Below are positions 24,471 to 33,093 of a DNA stretch of 64,000 nt, one piece after another. The stretch's first letter is position 1. Every line of letters starts with the position of its first letter. The DNA is from CANKJK01 sp040081715. Lineage in GTDB: Bacteria; Acidobacteriota; Vicinamibacteria; Vicinamibacterales; UBA2999. The translations under genes were made by a program, and so were the position numbers. The notes below the pieces were generated by a model, which saw only the letters and a program-made list of their open reading frames with translations, did not search any database and was not told the origin of the DNA. The DNA is taken from positions 269,453 through 333,452 of the forward strand of contig JBEBFY010000002.1 of NCBI GenBank assembly GCA_040081715.1, read 5' to 3'.

Positions 24471-25297
24471 GCCAGCCGGGCAGCGCGTCGGGGCTGCGGC
24501 TCATGCCGTCGAAGCCATCCAGTGCGAGCGAGTCGAGTACCCGCACACGCCGGAGGGGGGTGTACCTCCTGCCCAGCCTCTTCACGATGGGCAACCTGTT
24601 CTGCGGCTATGCCTGTGTCGTCCACGCGCTGCGCGGCGAGTTCGCGTCAGGGGCGGTCTTCATCGGCATCGCCATCGTGCTCGACATGCTCGACGGCCGG
24701 GTGGCGCGGCTGACCGGCACATCGACGGCATTCGGCGTCGAGTTCGATTCACTGGCCGATATCGTCTCGTTCGGCGTGGCCCCGGCCATCCTGTCGTTTG
24801 CGTGGGGTCTGGCGCCGCTCGGCCGGCTCGGCTGGGCGGCGGGGTTTGTGTTCGTCGCCGGCGCCGCGGTCCGTCTGGCGCGTTTCAACATCTCGACCGG
24901 CACGCAGGACAAGCGGTACTTCGCGGGGATGCCCAGCCCCGCGGCGGCCGGCATTCCCGCCGCAACGGTCTTCGCCTTTCCCGAAGGCATTCACACGTCG
25001 TACTCGGCGCTGGCCGTGCTGGCGATCGTCCTGGTACCGGGACTCCTGATGGTGAGCACCCTCCGGTTCCGGAGCTTCAAGACCTTCGACCTCGGCGTGC
25101 GCCGCACCTATCCGATACTGATCGTGGTCGCGGGAGCCATTGCGCTCCTCGTCGCGCAGCCCGAGGTGGTGCTGATGGTCCTGGCCTATGCCTATCTGGC
25201 GTCCCCCTTCATCGGCCTGGTCCTGCAGCGGCTGCGCCGCGCCGGCAAGGACAACCCGCCAGTCGCCACGCCCCCCTCAGGCGATCCAGCCGGCTAG
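24467..25297 (+). CDS. pssA: CDP-diacylglycerol--serine O-phosphatidyltransferase
   Basis: Makes phosphatidylserine, the substrate of Psd. 276 residues with about eight membrane segments. The CDP-alcohol phosphotransferase signature (DGxxAR...GxxxDxxxD) is present as DMLDGRVARLTG followed by FGVEFDSLAD, near residues 73-102. The GTG start overlaps the psd stop (GTGA); an in-frame ATG at 24503 is an alternative. The last four bases overlap the convergent kinase gene. Confidence 0.93.
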   Translation: MSQPGSASGLRLMPSKPSSASESSTRTRRRGVYLLPSLFTMGNLFCGYACVVHALRGEFASGAVFIGIAIVLDMLDGRVARLTGTSTAFGVEFDSLADIVSFGVAPAILSFAWGLAPLGRLGWAAGFVFVAGAAVRLARFNISTGTQDKRYFAGMPSPAAAGIPAATVFAFPEGIHTSYSALAVLAIVLVPGLLMVSTLRFRSFKTFDLGVRRTYPILIVVAGAIALLVAQPEVVLMVLAYAYLASPFIGLVLQRLRRAGKDNPPVATPPSGDPAG

Positions 25298-28200
25298 GCC
25301 GAGCCGGGTCCGGACACCCAGCAGGGGAGCCACACGATCGCCTTCGTGCCCATGCCCGCCGCGCTCTCCATCGCGACCGTGCCTCCGCAGGCCTCAACGT
25401 TGCGGCGCGCGATCGGGAGCCCCAGCCCTGTGCCGGTCGCCTTGGTGGAGAAGTACGGTTCGAACGCACGCGCGAGCGCGCGGTCATCCATGCCAGGTCC
25501 CGAATCACCGACCGCGATCCGGATCCCGTTCCGGCCTGACACGCCGGCCGCCGGCCTCGCGTCCACGCTCACCACACCTGCGCCACCCATCGCCTGCAGT
25601 GCGTTTTCGAGCAGATTCGAGAGCGCCCGCGACGCCAGCACGGGATCCGCGGAGACAGGCGGAAGGTCCCGTGGCACGGCCAGCCTGAACTCGACCCGCC
25701 CGTCGGGCGCCGTCAGATAGGGCGCGAGAAGGTCATCGAGCAGCGCGGCGACATCCACGGCCTCCGGCCGGACCGTCGGTGCCGAAGCGAACGTCGAGAA
25801 CTCGGACGCGATCGTCCTGAGCAGACGGACTTGCGTGAGGATCGTATCCGTGCAGGCAGCCACGACGCCGCCCATCGGGGCTCCTTGATCGGCATGCACG
25901 CGCCTGAGATGCTCCGCGTTCAATTGAATGGGCGTCAGCGGGTTCTTGATGTCGTGGGCCACCTGTCGCGCCACCTCGGACCACGCCTCTAACCGGTTCG
26001 TCCGCTCCAGCTCGATCCGCTGCCGCCGAAGCTGCGAGGCCATGGTGTTGAAGTCTTCGGCCAGGCGCTGGAACTCTCCCGCCGACCGCACGAGCACCGA
26101 CACGTCGAGGTCTCCGCGCCCGATGCGGCGGGTCGCGCGGGCCAGACGGCGAACCGGGTCAGCCATCCGCTCGGCGAAGAGGAACCCGACGGCACCGCCG
26201 CCCACGATGAAGACCAGCGCCACGAGCAAGACGCGGCGGTCGAGCAGATCGATCTCCGCGTCGACCTCCTGTTGCCGCAGGGCGAGCGGCACTGTCACGA
26301 CGGCCGGTGTGGCCGACGCCCGCATCGGGACACCGACGGTCAGGTACCGGACGTCGCCAAGCTGGTCCTCCGTCACGGACTCAGCGCGCAGGCCGAGGAC
26401 GAGATCCCGGTAGATCGGCGCTGGCGTGCGGGGTGAGAGCCGCCCCGAGGCAAAGAGGGTCCGCCCGCTCGTGGCCGCAAGCGTTGCCCCGGTGTACACG
26501 TTCACGTCCTCACCCACCAGCCGGCTCACCCACACCAGCAGGTCGTCATCCACCTCGCCGCCTCTGCCGGGCGCCAGATCCACGATGGCCCGCTCTGCGG
26601 CCGACGCGATGCGCACCGCGTCGAGCTCAATGCCCGCGCGAATCTGTCCGGCAACGGAGGCGCGAAACAGCAGCGCCAGCCCGAGGACCGGCACCACCGC
26701 CGCCGCGACGAAGGCCGCCAGCAGCCTCCGGTAATAGCTGGTGGTCATGCCGCCCCAGAGGCTGCGGACGCTCGGCGCGCCTGGCGGGCCCAGCAACGCA
26801 GCCGCCAGCAGCGCCAGGACCACCATGACGCCGGCCACCACGAGCGCCTCGGCCAGGCCCGTGGCATGGCCGGCCCACGACGTGACCGGGAGACCCAGCG
26901 CGTGAATACCGCCGCGGTCGCTGAAGACCAGCACATCGTAGGCGTCTGCTCCCCGCGTGAGCGTGGTCCAGAAGGGGCGCCGGCTGACACCCGCACCCTC
27001 CAGTGCGGACTCGGTGAGTGTCCAGGCCGCCGCGCGTGACGCGTACAGCGACCGGCCACTCCATCCGTAGACCGCATACTCGACGTCGCGGCCGAGGACG
27101 CCGGGGGCCGGCCGCCCTTCGCCGCTGCGCAGCAACTCGATGTAGGGGCTCGCGGGCGCCAGGAAGGGCAGATCGCCGGGGTCCAGGGTCGCATGCAGCG
27201 TGACCGCGCCCGCCACCGCGCCGTCGGCCCCGCACACGCCGCGCGCCGCGCGCCAGACGCGGCGGTCCTCGCCGAAAAATGGTGCGACCTCCTCGGAGAT
27301 CGCCCACTCACACTCCACCTCACCGCTCTGGCCGTCGGGCGCGGACACCTCAGGGAGGTTGAAGGCGAACCGGCTCAGCAGCCGGCCCGAACTGTCGGAG
27401 AGCTCGACCGAGGAACTGACTGGCGCCGAGAGGCCTGTGGCCTGCCAGAGGCCGAAGGCCCGCTCCGTGTTCACGGCAGCTCCCGTGCCCGGGCCAGGGG
27501 AGAGCAACGTGGTCAGACCGGCGTAGGCATCGACTGCAGCCATCGCCTCCTGAAGCCGTGCCTTCACGCCATCGCGCTGGCCGAGCACGTCGGCGGCCAG
27601 ACGCGTCTCGACGAGGGCGCGTGCCGTACGGGCGGTCACCACGGCCACGCCCGGATAGATCGCGATTGCCCCGACACCCAGCGCGAGGCCGGCGTACGCG
27701 GCGCGCCAGCCGACGGCTCCACGTCGCAGCGTCCGTTCGAGTGACCCGCCAGCCACGGCGCCAAGCGCGCAGGCGAGCGCCAGCATGGCCGCGCCGGCGT
27801 CACCGCCGGCCAGCCCACCCGTGGTCGCGCGCCACACGTACATGCCGACCAGCGGCAGCAGCAAGCCCGCGACGATGGGTGCTGATGGCGTTCGCCACGG
27901 CCGGCGCGCACGCAAGATGGTGACCCCCAGCAGCACGACGGCTGCGCCCAGCCCGACCAGCGCCATCTGGAGCATGAGCCGCCCCGGGTTCCAGTCGAGG
28001 ATCGCAAACTGCCGCAGGTCGTAGGTCGTGCTCAGCGCCGTGTCGCGCACGACGCGACGGTAGACCTCGACAAGGGCGACGAGCGCGAGGCCGCGCAGCA
28101 GCGCCTCTCCACCCACCCTCACGCAGGACGCCGTGCGGGGCCGAGTGCCGCGCGGCCGCACGGTCATCGCCGCCGTCGTGGCGGCCAGGGCCGCCAGGGC

Positions 28201-29289
28201 CAGAAGGAGCGCGGCCGACAGCGCTGCGTCGAGCGGCGACCGCAGCAGGGGGTTCGAGACGGAGGCGTAGCGCACGGCGGTGAGCGCATCGTGTGGCCAC
28301 CAGTCGGCGGGCGACGCGAGCCGGACGGCCCACCACGCCCCCGCCAGAGGCAGCGCCGTGAACAACGATGCAGGCCAGCGCTGGCTGTGCGGCACGTGCG
28401 CGCGCCAGACCAGCAACGGGCGGAGGAGCAGGAGGAGCCCGAGCGCAACGATCGTCAGCGAGGCCGAGCGGATCCCCAGCTTCCAGCGCAGGGCGCGCAG
28501 GGCCGCGTCGGCGTCGCTGACCTCGCCGGAGAACAACACCTCACCGGAGGGCGCTGCGATCCGGAAGGTCGGTGCAGCCGCTCCGGAATCCGCCGGCGGG
28601 GCAGCCGGGCTCCGGAGGCCGACCACTCGCGTGCCGATCCGCCAAAATCCATGACGGGTGGATCCAGCCCCGGGCTCCTCGGGAAGCGTCCACTCGACCA
28701 GCACAGCACCGTGGCCAGCACCGCTGCCGGACCCACCGGGGCGGCCTGGCTGTGTGCCGTTACCGGATGGCCCCGCCCGATCGACAAGTGCCCTGGCGTG
28801 CCAGATCCGCACGACCGCGTCGCCGACGGTGGCCCCCCAGACTGACCGCCGGGCGGCGCCTTGGGTGCCTGCCGCGGCGCGTCCACTCCAGGCCAGCGCG
28901 ATGCCATCCGGCCCCTCGAAGGTGACGCCAATCGCGCTTTCGTCCACACCGGCCGGCAGGGACTCGACCCTGGCGGTCCGGGCCCGAGCGAGCCGGTCGA
29001 AGAGCACCCTGAGATCCTCGTCACGCAGGGACTCCTGGACAGAGGCGACCATGGACTCGACGTCGACAGCCAGTCCTTCCATGACCGCGATGACCGCCAG
29101 TGCCGTCTGCTCGGCGTCCTGGCCCGCAATGGCGGCCGCCGCGGCTGGCACAGCCCCCATGGTCCGATCGACAGCCACGGTGCCACCGATGTACACGGCG
29201 CCGGCGGCCAGCAGGGTCGGCACGAACCACCGCATGACCTCTCGCCAGGGCACGGGCAATCGACGCTGTCCGGTCTGGGGGAGTCGCAC
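25294..29289 (-). CDS. Very large NtrY-like sensor histidine kinase with several sensor regions
   Basis: 1331 residues from the GTG. Order: transmembrane helix (about 20-42); first extracytoplasmic domain (to about 310); a block of about eight hydrophobic helices (310-560); second extracytoplasmic region (about 575-810); helices near 820 and 880; third extracytoplasmic region; helix VLLVALVFIVGGGAVGFLF; HAMP; phosphoacceptor HDIKNPLTP with His near 1112; HATPase with NLLENALQ, DSGPGMDD and GTGLGLPIARR. The kinase core is NtrY-like. No response regulator is encoded nearby. Start: TATCCT (29301-29296) sits 6 bases before this GTG; an ATG at 29235 preceded by GAGAGG is the alternative, and the frame open to 29403 would overlap the divergent gene. 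Confidence 0.87.
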   Translation of the reverse strand: MRLPQTGQRRLPVPWREVMRWFVPTLLAAGAVYIGGTVAVDRTMGAVPAAAAAIAGQDAEQTALAVIAVMEGLAVDVESMVASVQESLRDEDLRVLFDRLARARTARVESLPAGVDESAIGVTFEGPDGIALAWSGRAAAGTQGAARRSVWGATVGDAVVRIWHARALVDRAGPSGNGTQPGRPGGSGSGAGHGAVLVEWTLPEEPGAGSTRHGFWRIGTRVVGLRSPAAPPADSGAAAPTFRIAAPSGEVLFSGEVSDADAALRALRWKLGIRSASLTIVALGLLLLLRPLLVWRAHVPHSQRWPASLFTALPLAGAWWAVRLASPADWWPHDALTAVRYASVSNPLLRSPLDAALSAALLLALAALAATTAAMTVRPRGTRPRTASCVRVGGEALLRGLALVALVEVYRRVVRDTALSTTYDLRQFAILDWNPGRLMLQMALVGLGAAVVLLGVTILRARRPWRTPSAPIVAGLLLPLVGMYVWRATTGGLAGGDAGAAMLALACALGAVAGGSLERTLRRGAVGWRAAYAGLALGVGAIAIYPGVAVVTARTARALVETRLAADVLGQRDGVKARLQEAMAAVDAYAGLTTLLSPGPGTGAAVNTERAFGLWQATGLSAPVSSSVELSDSSGRLLSRFAFNLPEVSAPDGQSGEVECEWAISEEVAPFFGEDRRVWRAARGVCGADGAVAGAVTLHATLDPGDLPFLAPASPYIELLRSGEGRPAPGVLGRDVEYAVYGWSGRSLYASRAAAWTLTESALEGAGVSRRPFWTTLTRGADAYDVLVFSDRGGIHALGLPVTSWAGHATGLAEALVVAGVMVVLALLAAALLGPPGAPSVRSLWGGMTTSYYRRLLAAFVAAAVVPVLGLALLFRASVAGQIRAGIELDAVRIASAAERAIVDLAPGRGGEVDDDLLVWVSRLVGEDVNVYTGATLAATSGRTLFASGRLSPRTPAPIYRDLVLGLRAESVTEDQLGDVRYLTVGVPMRASATPAVVTVPLALRQQEVDAEIDLLDRRVLLVALVFIVGGGAVGFLFAERMADPVRRLARATRRIGRGDLDVSVLVRSAGEFQRLAEDFNTMASQLRRQRIELERTNRLEAWSEVARQVAHDIKNPLTPIQLNAEHLRRVHADQGAPMGGVVAACTDTILTQVRLLRTIASEFSTFASAPTVRPEAVDVAALLDDLLAPYLTAPDGRVEFRLAVPRDLPPVSADPVLASRALSNLLENALQAMGGAGVVSVDARPAAGVSGRNGIRIAVGDSGPGMDDRALARAFEPYFSTKATGTGLGLPIARRNVEACGGTVAMESAAGMGTKAIVWLPCWVSGPGSA

Positions 29290-29295
29290 GCCGTC

Positions 29296-29301
29296 AGGAT
29301 A
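29296..29301 (-). promoter_or_regulatory. -10-like hexamer TATCCT next to the kinase GTG
   Basis: Read leftward, TATCCT (4/6) lies 6 bases before the GTG at 29289, without a Shine-Dalgarno. It supports this GTG as the start of a leaderless kinase mRNA. Confidence 0.35.
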
Positions 29302-29362
29302 CGAGATGCGCGAAGGGCCGGGCGTATTTGTCACCGCACCGCGGATCCGCGACACTAGCGGC

Positions 29363-30370
29363 ATGTCAGCCGTCCGTCCGGTGTTGAAGCGGGGCCTGCT
29401 CATCGCCGCCGCGAACTGGCAGGTGACGGTGATTCAGTCCGCGGCCGACTCGATCTTCAAGCTGCTCGTGGCGGTGCCCACGGTCGGCGGCGTGGTGTTC
29501 ATGGCGCTCATGATTGGCGCCGAGCCCGAGGGCCTCCTCTCCCTTGACTGGCGCGATCTGATTGCCACCGTCGTGGGGACGCTGCTGTCCCTGCCGCTCG
29601 TGCTGATCGCGTTTGGGCTGTCCCTGGCCGTGGTTGTCGGGGGCGGGTCGCTCTTCATGTTCCTCGTCAAGGGTGGAACCATCGCGGCGCTGGTGTCGGC
29701 GGAGCGTCAACCGCCACACGCCACCAGCCTGGAAGACTCCCATTCGCCTCTGGCGCAGGTTGCCGCCGTGGCCGCCTTCACGGTGGATGGCTTCTTCAGC
29801 GACTGTGCACGATATTTTGCCCGCTACACCCGGCTCGGGCTGATCCTGGTGGGCGTCTATGCGGTGTCGGCCGGAGTGTTCCTGTCCGCAGGCGTGGCGC
29901 TGGCCGGAGCAGGCGGGCTGGCCACGAGCGCCTCGCTGTCGCTGCTGTTTGTCGCGTGGGTCACGCTGGTCAACCTGACGTATCTGCTCATCCAGATCAT
30001 CATCGTGGCCGACGACTGCCAGGTGCATGACGCCATCCGGCGCGTGGCCGGACTGGCCCGCGGTGACTGGCGTGCAATTGGGGCCATCTTCGTTGTGGTG
30101 CTGATCGTCGTTGCCCTGGGGACGGTCGTCTCCATCGTCGCGATGGGAGCGCTGAGCCTCATCTCGTTTGTTCCGCTCATCGGCCTCGCCGTGCTGCCGG
30201 TGCAACTGGTGGCGTGGCTCTTCCGCGCGCTCGTGTTTCAGTTCATCGACCTGGGCGCCGTCGGCGCGTACGCCGGCCGGTTCCGCGCGTCGCGTGCCGT
30301 CGCCGCTAACGGGAACTCGCTGGCAGGCCTGTCCGCTCGGGAGCCAGCAGACGCCCGGGGAGCGTCGTGA
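29363..30370 (+). CDS. Integral membrane protein of unknown function
   Basis: 335 residues with about six hydrophobic segments (LLVAVPTVGGVVFMALMI, VVGTLLSLPLVLIAFGLSLA, LILVGVYAVSAGVFLSAGVAL, LLFVAWVTLVNLTYLLIQII, IFVVVLIVVALGTVVSIVAM and a last one). I do not recognise a family; the layout resembles DUF4013/YIP1-like or glycerophosphoryl-transporter-like helical proteins but no diagnostic motif is seen. ATG at 29363 is chosen because the longer open frame lies antisense to the kinase. It overlaps the convergent propeller gene by 65 bases at the 3' end. Confidence 0.7.
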   Translation: MSAVRPVLKRGLLIAAANWQVTVIQSAADSIFKLLVAVPTVGGVVFMALMIGAEPEGLLSLDWRDLIATVVGTLLSLPLVLIAFGLSLAVVVGGGSLFMFLVKGGTIAALVSAERQPPHATSLEDSHSPLAQVAAVAAFTVDGFFSDCARYFARYTRLGLILVGVYAVSAGVFLSAGVALAGAGGLATSASLSLLFVAWVTLVNLTYLLIQIIIVADDCQVHDAIRRVAGLARGDWRAIGAIFVVVLIVVALGTVVSIVAMGALSLISFVPLIGLAVLPVQLVAWLFRALVFQFIDLGAVGAYAGRFRASRAVAANGNSLAGLSAREPADARGAS

Positions 30371-31484
30371 GCGGCGCCGTCCTCGGGTCGCGCAGCATCA
30401 GACGTTCCGGGCGGAATCCGAGTAACTGGCCCTCACGGGTCGCCACGACCAGCGCCGTCCGGTAGGGCACAAGCGCCAGCGTCAGGGCCGGCGAACCCGC
30501 CAGTTCCGAGGCTGGCGCCAGGATTCCGAGACTCACGCCGGTCTTGCGCGAAAACCCTTCAAGCCTCGGCGCCACGCCAGAGACCACGGCCAGCCCCCTG
30601 AGGGCGAGGGGAGGGGCACCGGGCCGGGTGGCGAGCGCCGCCTTCCATCGCTGGTTGCCGCTGCCGGCGTCCAGCGCCCGGATGAGGTTGTCGAGCGTCA
30701 GCACATAGACGCGATCGCCGTCCACGACGGCTCCCGCCACATCCCCGCCCATTCGCCACTGCCAGACGGTCGCGCCGTCCGAGGCCCGGAGTGCCCAGAA
30801 GGCGTTCGTGCTGGAACCCACGAACAGACGGTCGGGCGTACCCGCCGGGGGACTGAGCCGGCCGGCGAGCCGGCGTTGCCACCGGACGAGACCACGATCG
30901 AGATCGAGAGCCGTGACGTGCCCGGCTTCATCCACGACCGACACACGGCCGGTTGTCACGAGCATCGGAGGCGTCACACGCCCCGGCAACTGCTCGCGCC
31001 AGCGCTCGACTCCGTCGGACGCAGAGAGGGCGAGCAGGATCCCCTGCGTCGTGCCCACCAGAACGAGCCCGTCGGCGGCGGTCAGTGCGACAGCCGGATC
31101 GGGCAGGGGCCTGCTCCACACGGGGCCTCCACCGCCAGTGGCGAAGGCCACGACCTGGGTCGAGCCAGCGATGAGGACGAGGTCGCCCGAGACGGCGGGA
31201 GCCACAGTGGCGCCGGCTTCAACGGACCAGACGATCTCACCCGAGGCGAGATCCGCCGCCAGCATCGATCCGTCCCTGAGTGCGACATAGGCGTGCCGCT
31301 CGTCCAAAGCCGGGCCCGACACGGGCGGACTTGGAAGCGTGGTCGTCCACGCCGCCTCGAGCGGAAACAGGGGGGCGGGCGCTTCGGCCCTCTCGATCAC
31401 GGAGCGTGGCCCGGCCCCGAGGCTTGCGACCACCGCAAGCGCGCCGAGCACACAAGATGTTGGTGTGCTGGTGGAACGAACCAC
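30306..31484 (-). CDS. PQQ-type beta-propeller protein (BamB-like fold)
   Basis: About 392 residues. After a hydrophobic N-terminal export segment (CVLGALAVVASLG) come repeated propeller blades with the W-containing PQQ-repeat ending: LASGEIVWSVEAG, SASDGVERWREQLPG, LDRGLVRWQRRLAG, ASDGATVWQWRMGG, DAGSGNQRWKAAL. This fold is shared by BamB of the outer-membrane assembly machine and by quinoprotein domains; no lipobox is visible, so a BamB role is only possible. Start chosen at the GTG 5 bases after a leftward TATTAT box; GTG at 31451 is an alternative. It is divergent from guaA. Confidence 0.72.
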   Translation of the reverse strand: MVRSTSTPTSCVLGALAVVASLGAGPRSVIERAEAPAPLFPLEAAWTTTLPSPPVSGPALDERHAYVALRDGSMLAADLASGEIVWSVEAGATVAPAVSGDLVLIAGSTQVVAFATGGGGPVWSRPLPDPAVALTAADGLVLVGTTQGILLALSASDGVERWREQLPGRVTPPMLVTTGRVSVVDEAGHVTALDLDRGLVRWQRRLAGRLSPPAGTPDRLFVGSSTNAFWALRASDGATVWQWRMGGDVAGAVVDGDRVYVLTLDNLIRALDAGSGNQRWKAALATRPGAPPLALRGLAVVSGVAPRLEGFSRKTGVSLGILAPASELAGSPALTLALVPYRTALVVATREGQLLGFRPERLMLRDPRTAPLTTLPGRLLAPERTGLPASSR

Positions 31485-31488
31485 GCCA

Positions 31489-31495
31489 TATAATA
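31489..31495. promoter_or_regulatory. Two-way -10 region between guaA and the propeller gene
   Basis: TATAATA contains a perfect rightward -10 box (TATAAT, 31489-31494; 24 bases before the guaA GTG) and a leftward TATTAT (31495-31490; 5 bases before the propeller GTG). Neither side has a good -35 match. Confidence 0.5.
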
Positions 31496-31518
31496 GTCCC
31501 ACCGCGGAACACGTCAGG

Positions 31519-33090
31519 GTGTGCCGCACCACCCCGGCCTCCTCTGTGCATCAAACCATCCTCGTCCTCGACTTCGGCTCCCAGTACACGCAGCTCATCG
31601 CCCGCCGCCTGCGCGAATTGTCGGTGTACTCGGAGGTGCTCCCGTTCGGCACGTCCATCGACCGTCTGCGCGAGGCGCGTCCGGCCGGCATCATCCTCTC
31701 CGGAGGCCCGAAGAGCGTGTCCGACGACGGCGCCCCGCGCTGCGACCCGGCGGTGTTTGACCTCGGCGTCCCGGTGCTGGGTGTCTGCTACGGGATGCAG
31801 TTGATGACGGCCGTCCTCGGCGGTCAGGTGTCCCGTTCCGATCGTCGCGAGTTCGGCCACGCCGACGTGGACGTGGCCTCGGCCGCGCCGATGCCCCGGC
31901 TATTTGAGGGTGTGCCCGACCGGCTGCGGGTGTGGGCGAGCCACGGAGACTGTGTCTCGGCCGTTCCACCGGGATTCTCAATTGCCGCCACCAGCACCAG
32001 CGTGCCCGTCGCGGCCATGGAGCACACGACGCGCCGTCTGTTCGGGTTGCTGTTTCATCCGGAGGTCGTGCACACCGCACACGGCGGCCAGCTCCTGCGC
32101 AACTTCGCCTACGGCGTGTGCGGCTGCACGGGCGACTGGACCATCCGGTCGTTTGTCGATGAGGCCACCGACCGCATCCGGCAGCAGGTGGGTGAGGGGC
32201 GCGTGGTCTGCGGCCTGTCGGGCGGCGTCGACTCCACGGTCGCGGCCATGCTGATACACCGCGCCATCGGCGACCGGCTGACCTGCATCTTCGTCGACAA
32301 CGGCCTACTGCGGCACGAGGAGGCGAACCAGATCAACAAGCGCTTCCGCGAGAAGCTCCAGCTGCCACTCGATTTCGTCGATGCGAGCGATCTGTTCCTC
32401 GACCGGCTGGCCGGCATCATCGACCCCGAGCAGAAGCGCAAGATCATCGGCGCGACGTTCATCGATGTCTTCGAGCGGCGGGCCAATGAGATCGGCACCT
32501 TCGAGTTCCTGGGGCAAGGCACGCTCTATCCCGACGTCATCGAGTCGGCGGGCGTGCATGGACCAGCCGTGGTGATCAAGAGCCACCACAACGTCGGCGG
32601 TCTGCCCGAGCGGATGAAGTTCAGGCTGGTCGAGCCGCTCCGCGACCTCTTCAAGGACGAGGTCCGCCGCGTGGGCCGCGACCTGGGCCTCGACGAGGAG
32701 TTCGTCATCCGCCAGCCCTTCCCGGGACCCGGACTTGCCGTGCGCGTCGTCGGCGAACTGACGCGGCCCAGGCTCGACCTGCTCAGGCGCGCCGACCGAA
32801 TCGTCGCGGAGGAGATCCGGGCTGCGGGCTGGTACGAGCGGGTCTGGCAGAGCTTCGCCGTGCTCCTCCCGGTGCAGAGCGTGGGCGTGATGGGCGACGC
32901 ACGCACCTACGAGTACACCGTGGCCGTCCGGGCGGTCGAGAGCCTCGACGGCATGACGGCTGACTGGGCCCGGCTGCCGCACGACCTGCTCGCGGCTATC
33001 TCCTCACGCATCGTCAACGAAGTGCGGGGCATCAACCGGGTGGTGTACGACATCAGCTCCAAGCCGCCCTCGACCATCGAGTGGGAGTAG
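31519..33090 (+). CDS. guaA: GMP synthase (glutamine-hydrolysing)
   Basis: Last step to GMP: XMP plus glutamine plus ATP. 523 residues. N-terminal class I glutaminase with nucleophile Cys in GVCYGMQLM and the HPEV His; ATP-pyrophosphatase with P-loop GLSGGVDST near residue 235; C-terminal dimerisation domain ending in the conserved KPPSTIEWE. The GTG at 31519 gives a normal length; the GTG at 31546 is also possible. dnaE begins 3 bases after the stop. Confidence 0.96.
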   Translation: MCRTTPASSVHQTILVLDFGSQYTQLIARRLRELSVYSEVLPFGTSIDRLREARPAGIILSGGPKSVSDDGAPRCDPAVFDLGVPVLGVCYGMQLMTAVLGGQVSRSDRREFGHADVDVASAAPMPRLFEGVPDRLRVWASHGDCVSAVPPGFSIAATSTSVPVAAMEHTTRRLFGLLFHPEVVHTAHGGQLLRNFAYGVCGCTGDWTIRSFVDEATDRIRQQVGEGRVVCGLSGGVDSTVAAMLIHRAIGDRLTCIFVDNGLLRHEEANQINKRFREKLQLPLDFVDASDLFLDRLAGIIDPEQKRKIIGATFIDVFERRANEIGTFEFLGQGTLYPDVIESAGVHGPAVVIKSHHNVGGLPERMKFRLVEPLRDLFKDEVRRVGRDLGLDEEFVIRQPFPGPGLAVRVVGELTRPRLDLLRRADRIVAEEIRAAGWYERVWQSFAVLLPVQSVGVMGDARTYEYTVAVRAVESLDGMTADWARLPHDLLAAISSRIVNEVRGINRVVYDISSKPPSTIEWE

Positions 33091-33093
33091 CGC

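Noticed and set aside
31495..31545. Purine or other riboswitch before guaA
   Set aside because: The leader is about 20 bases long and has no aptamer fold.
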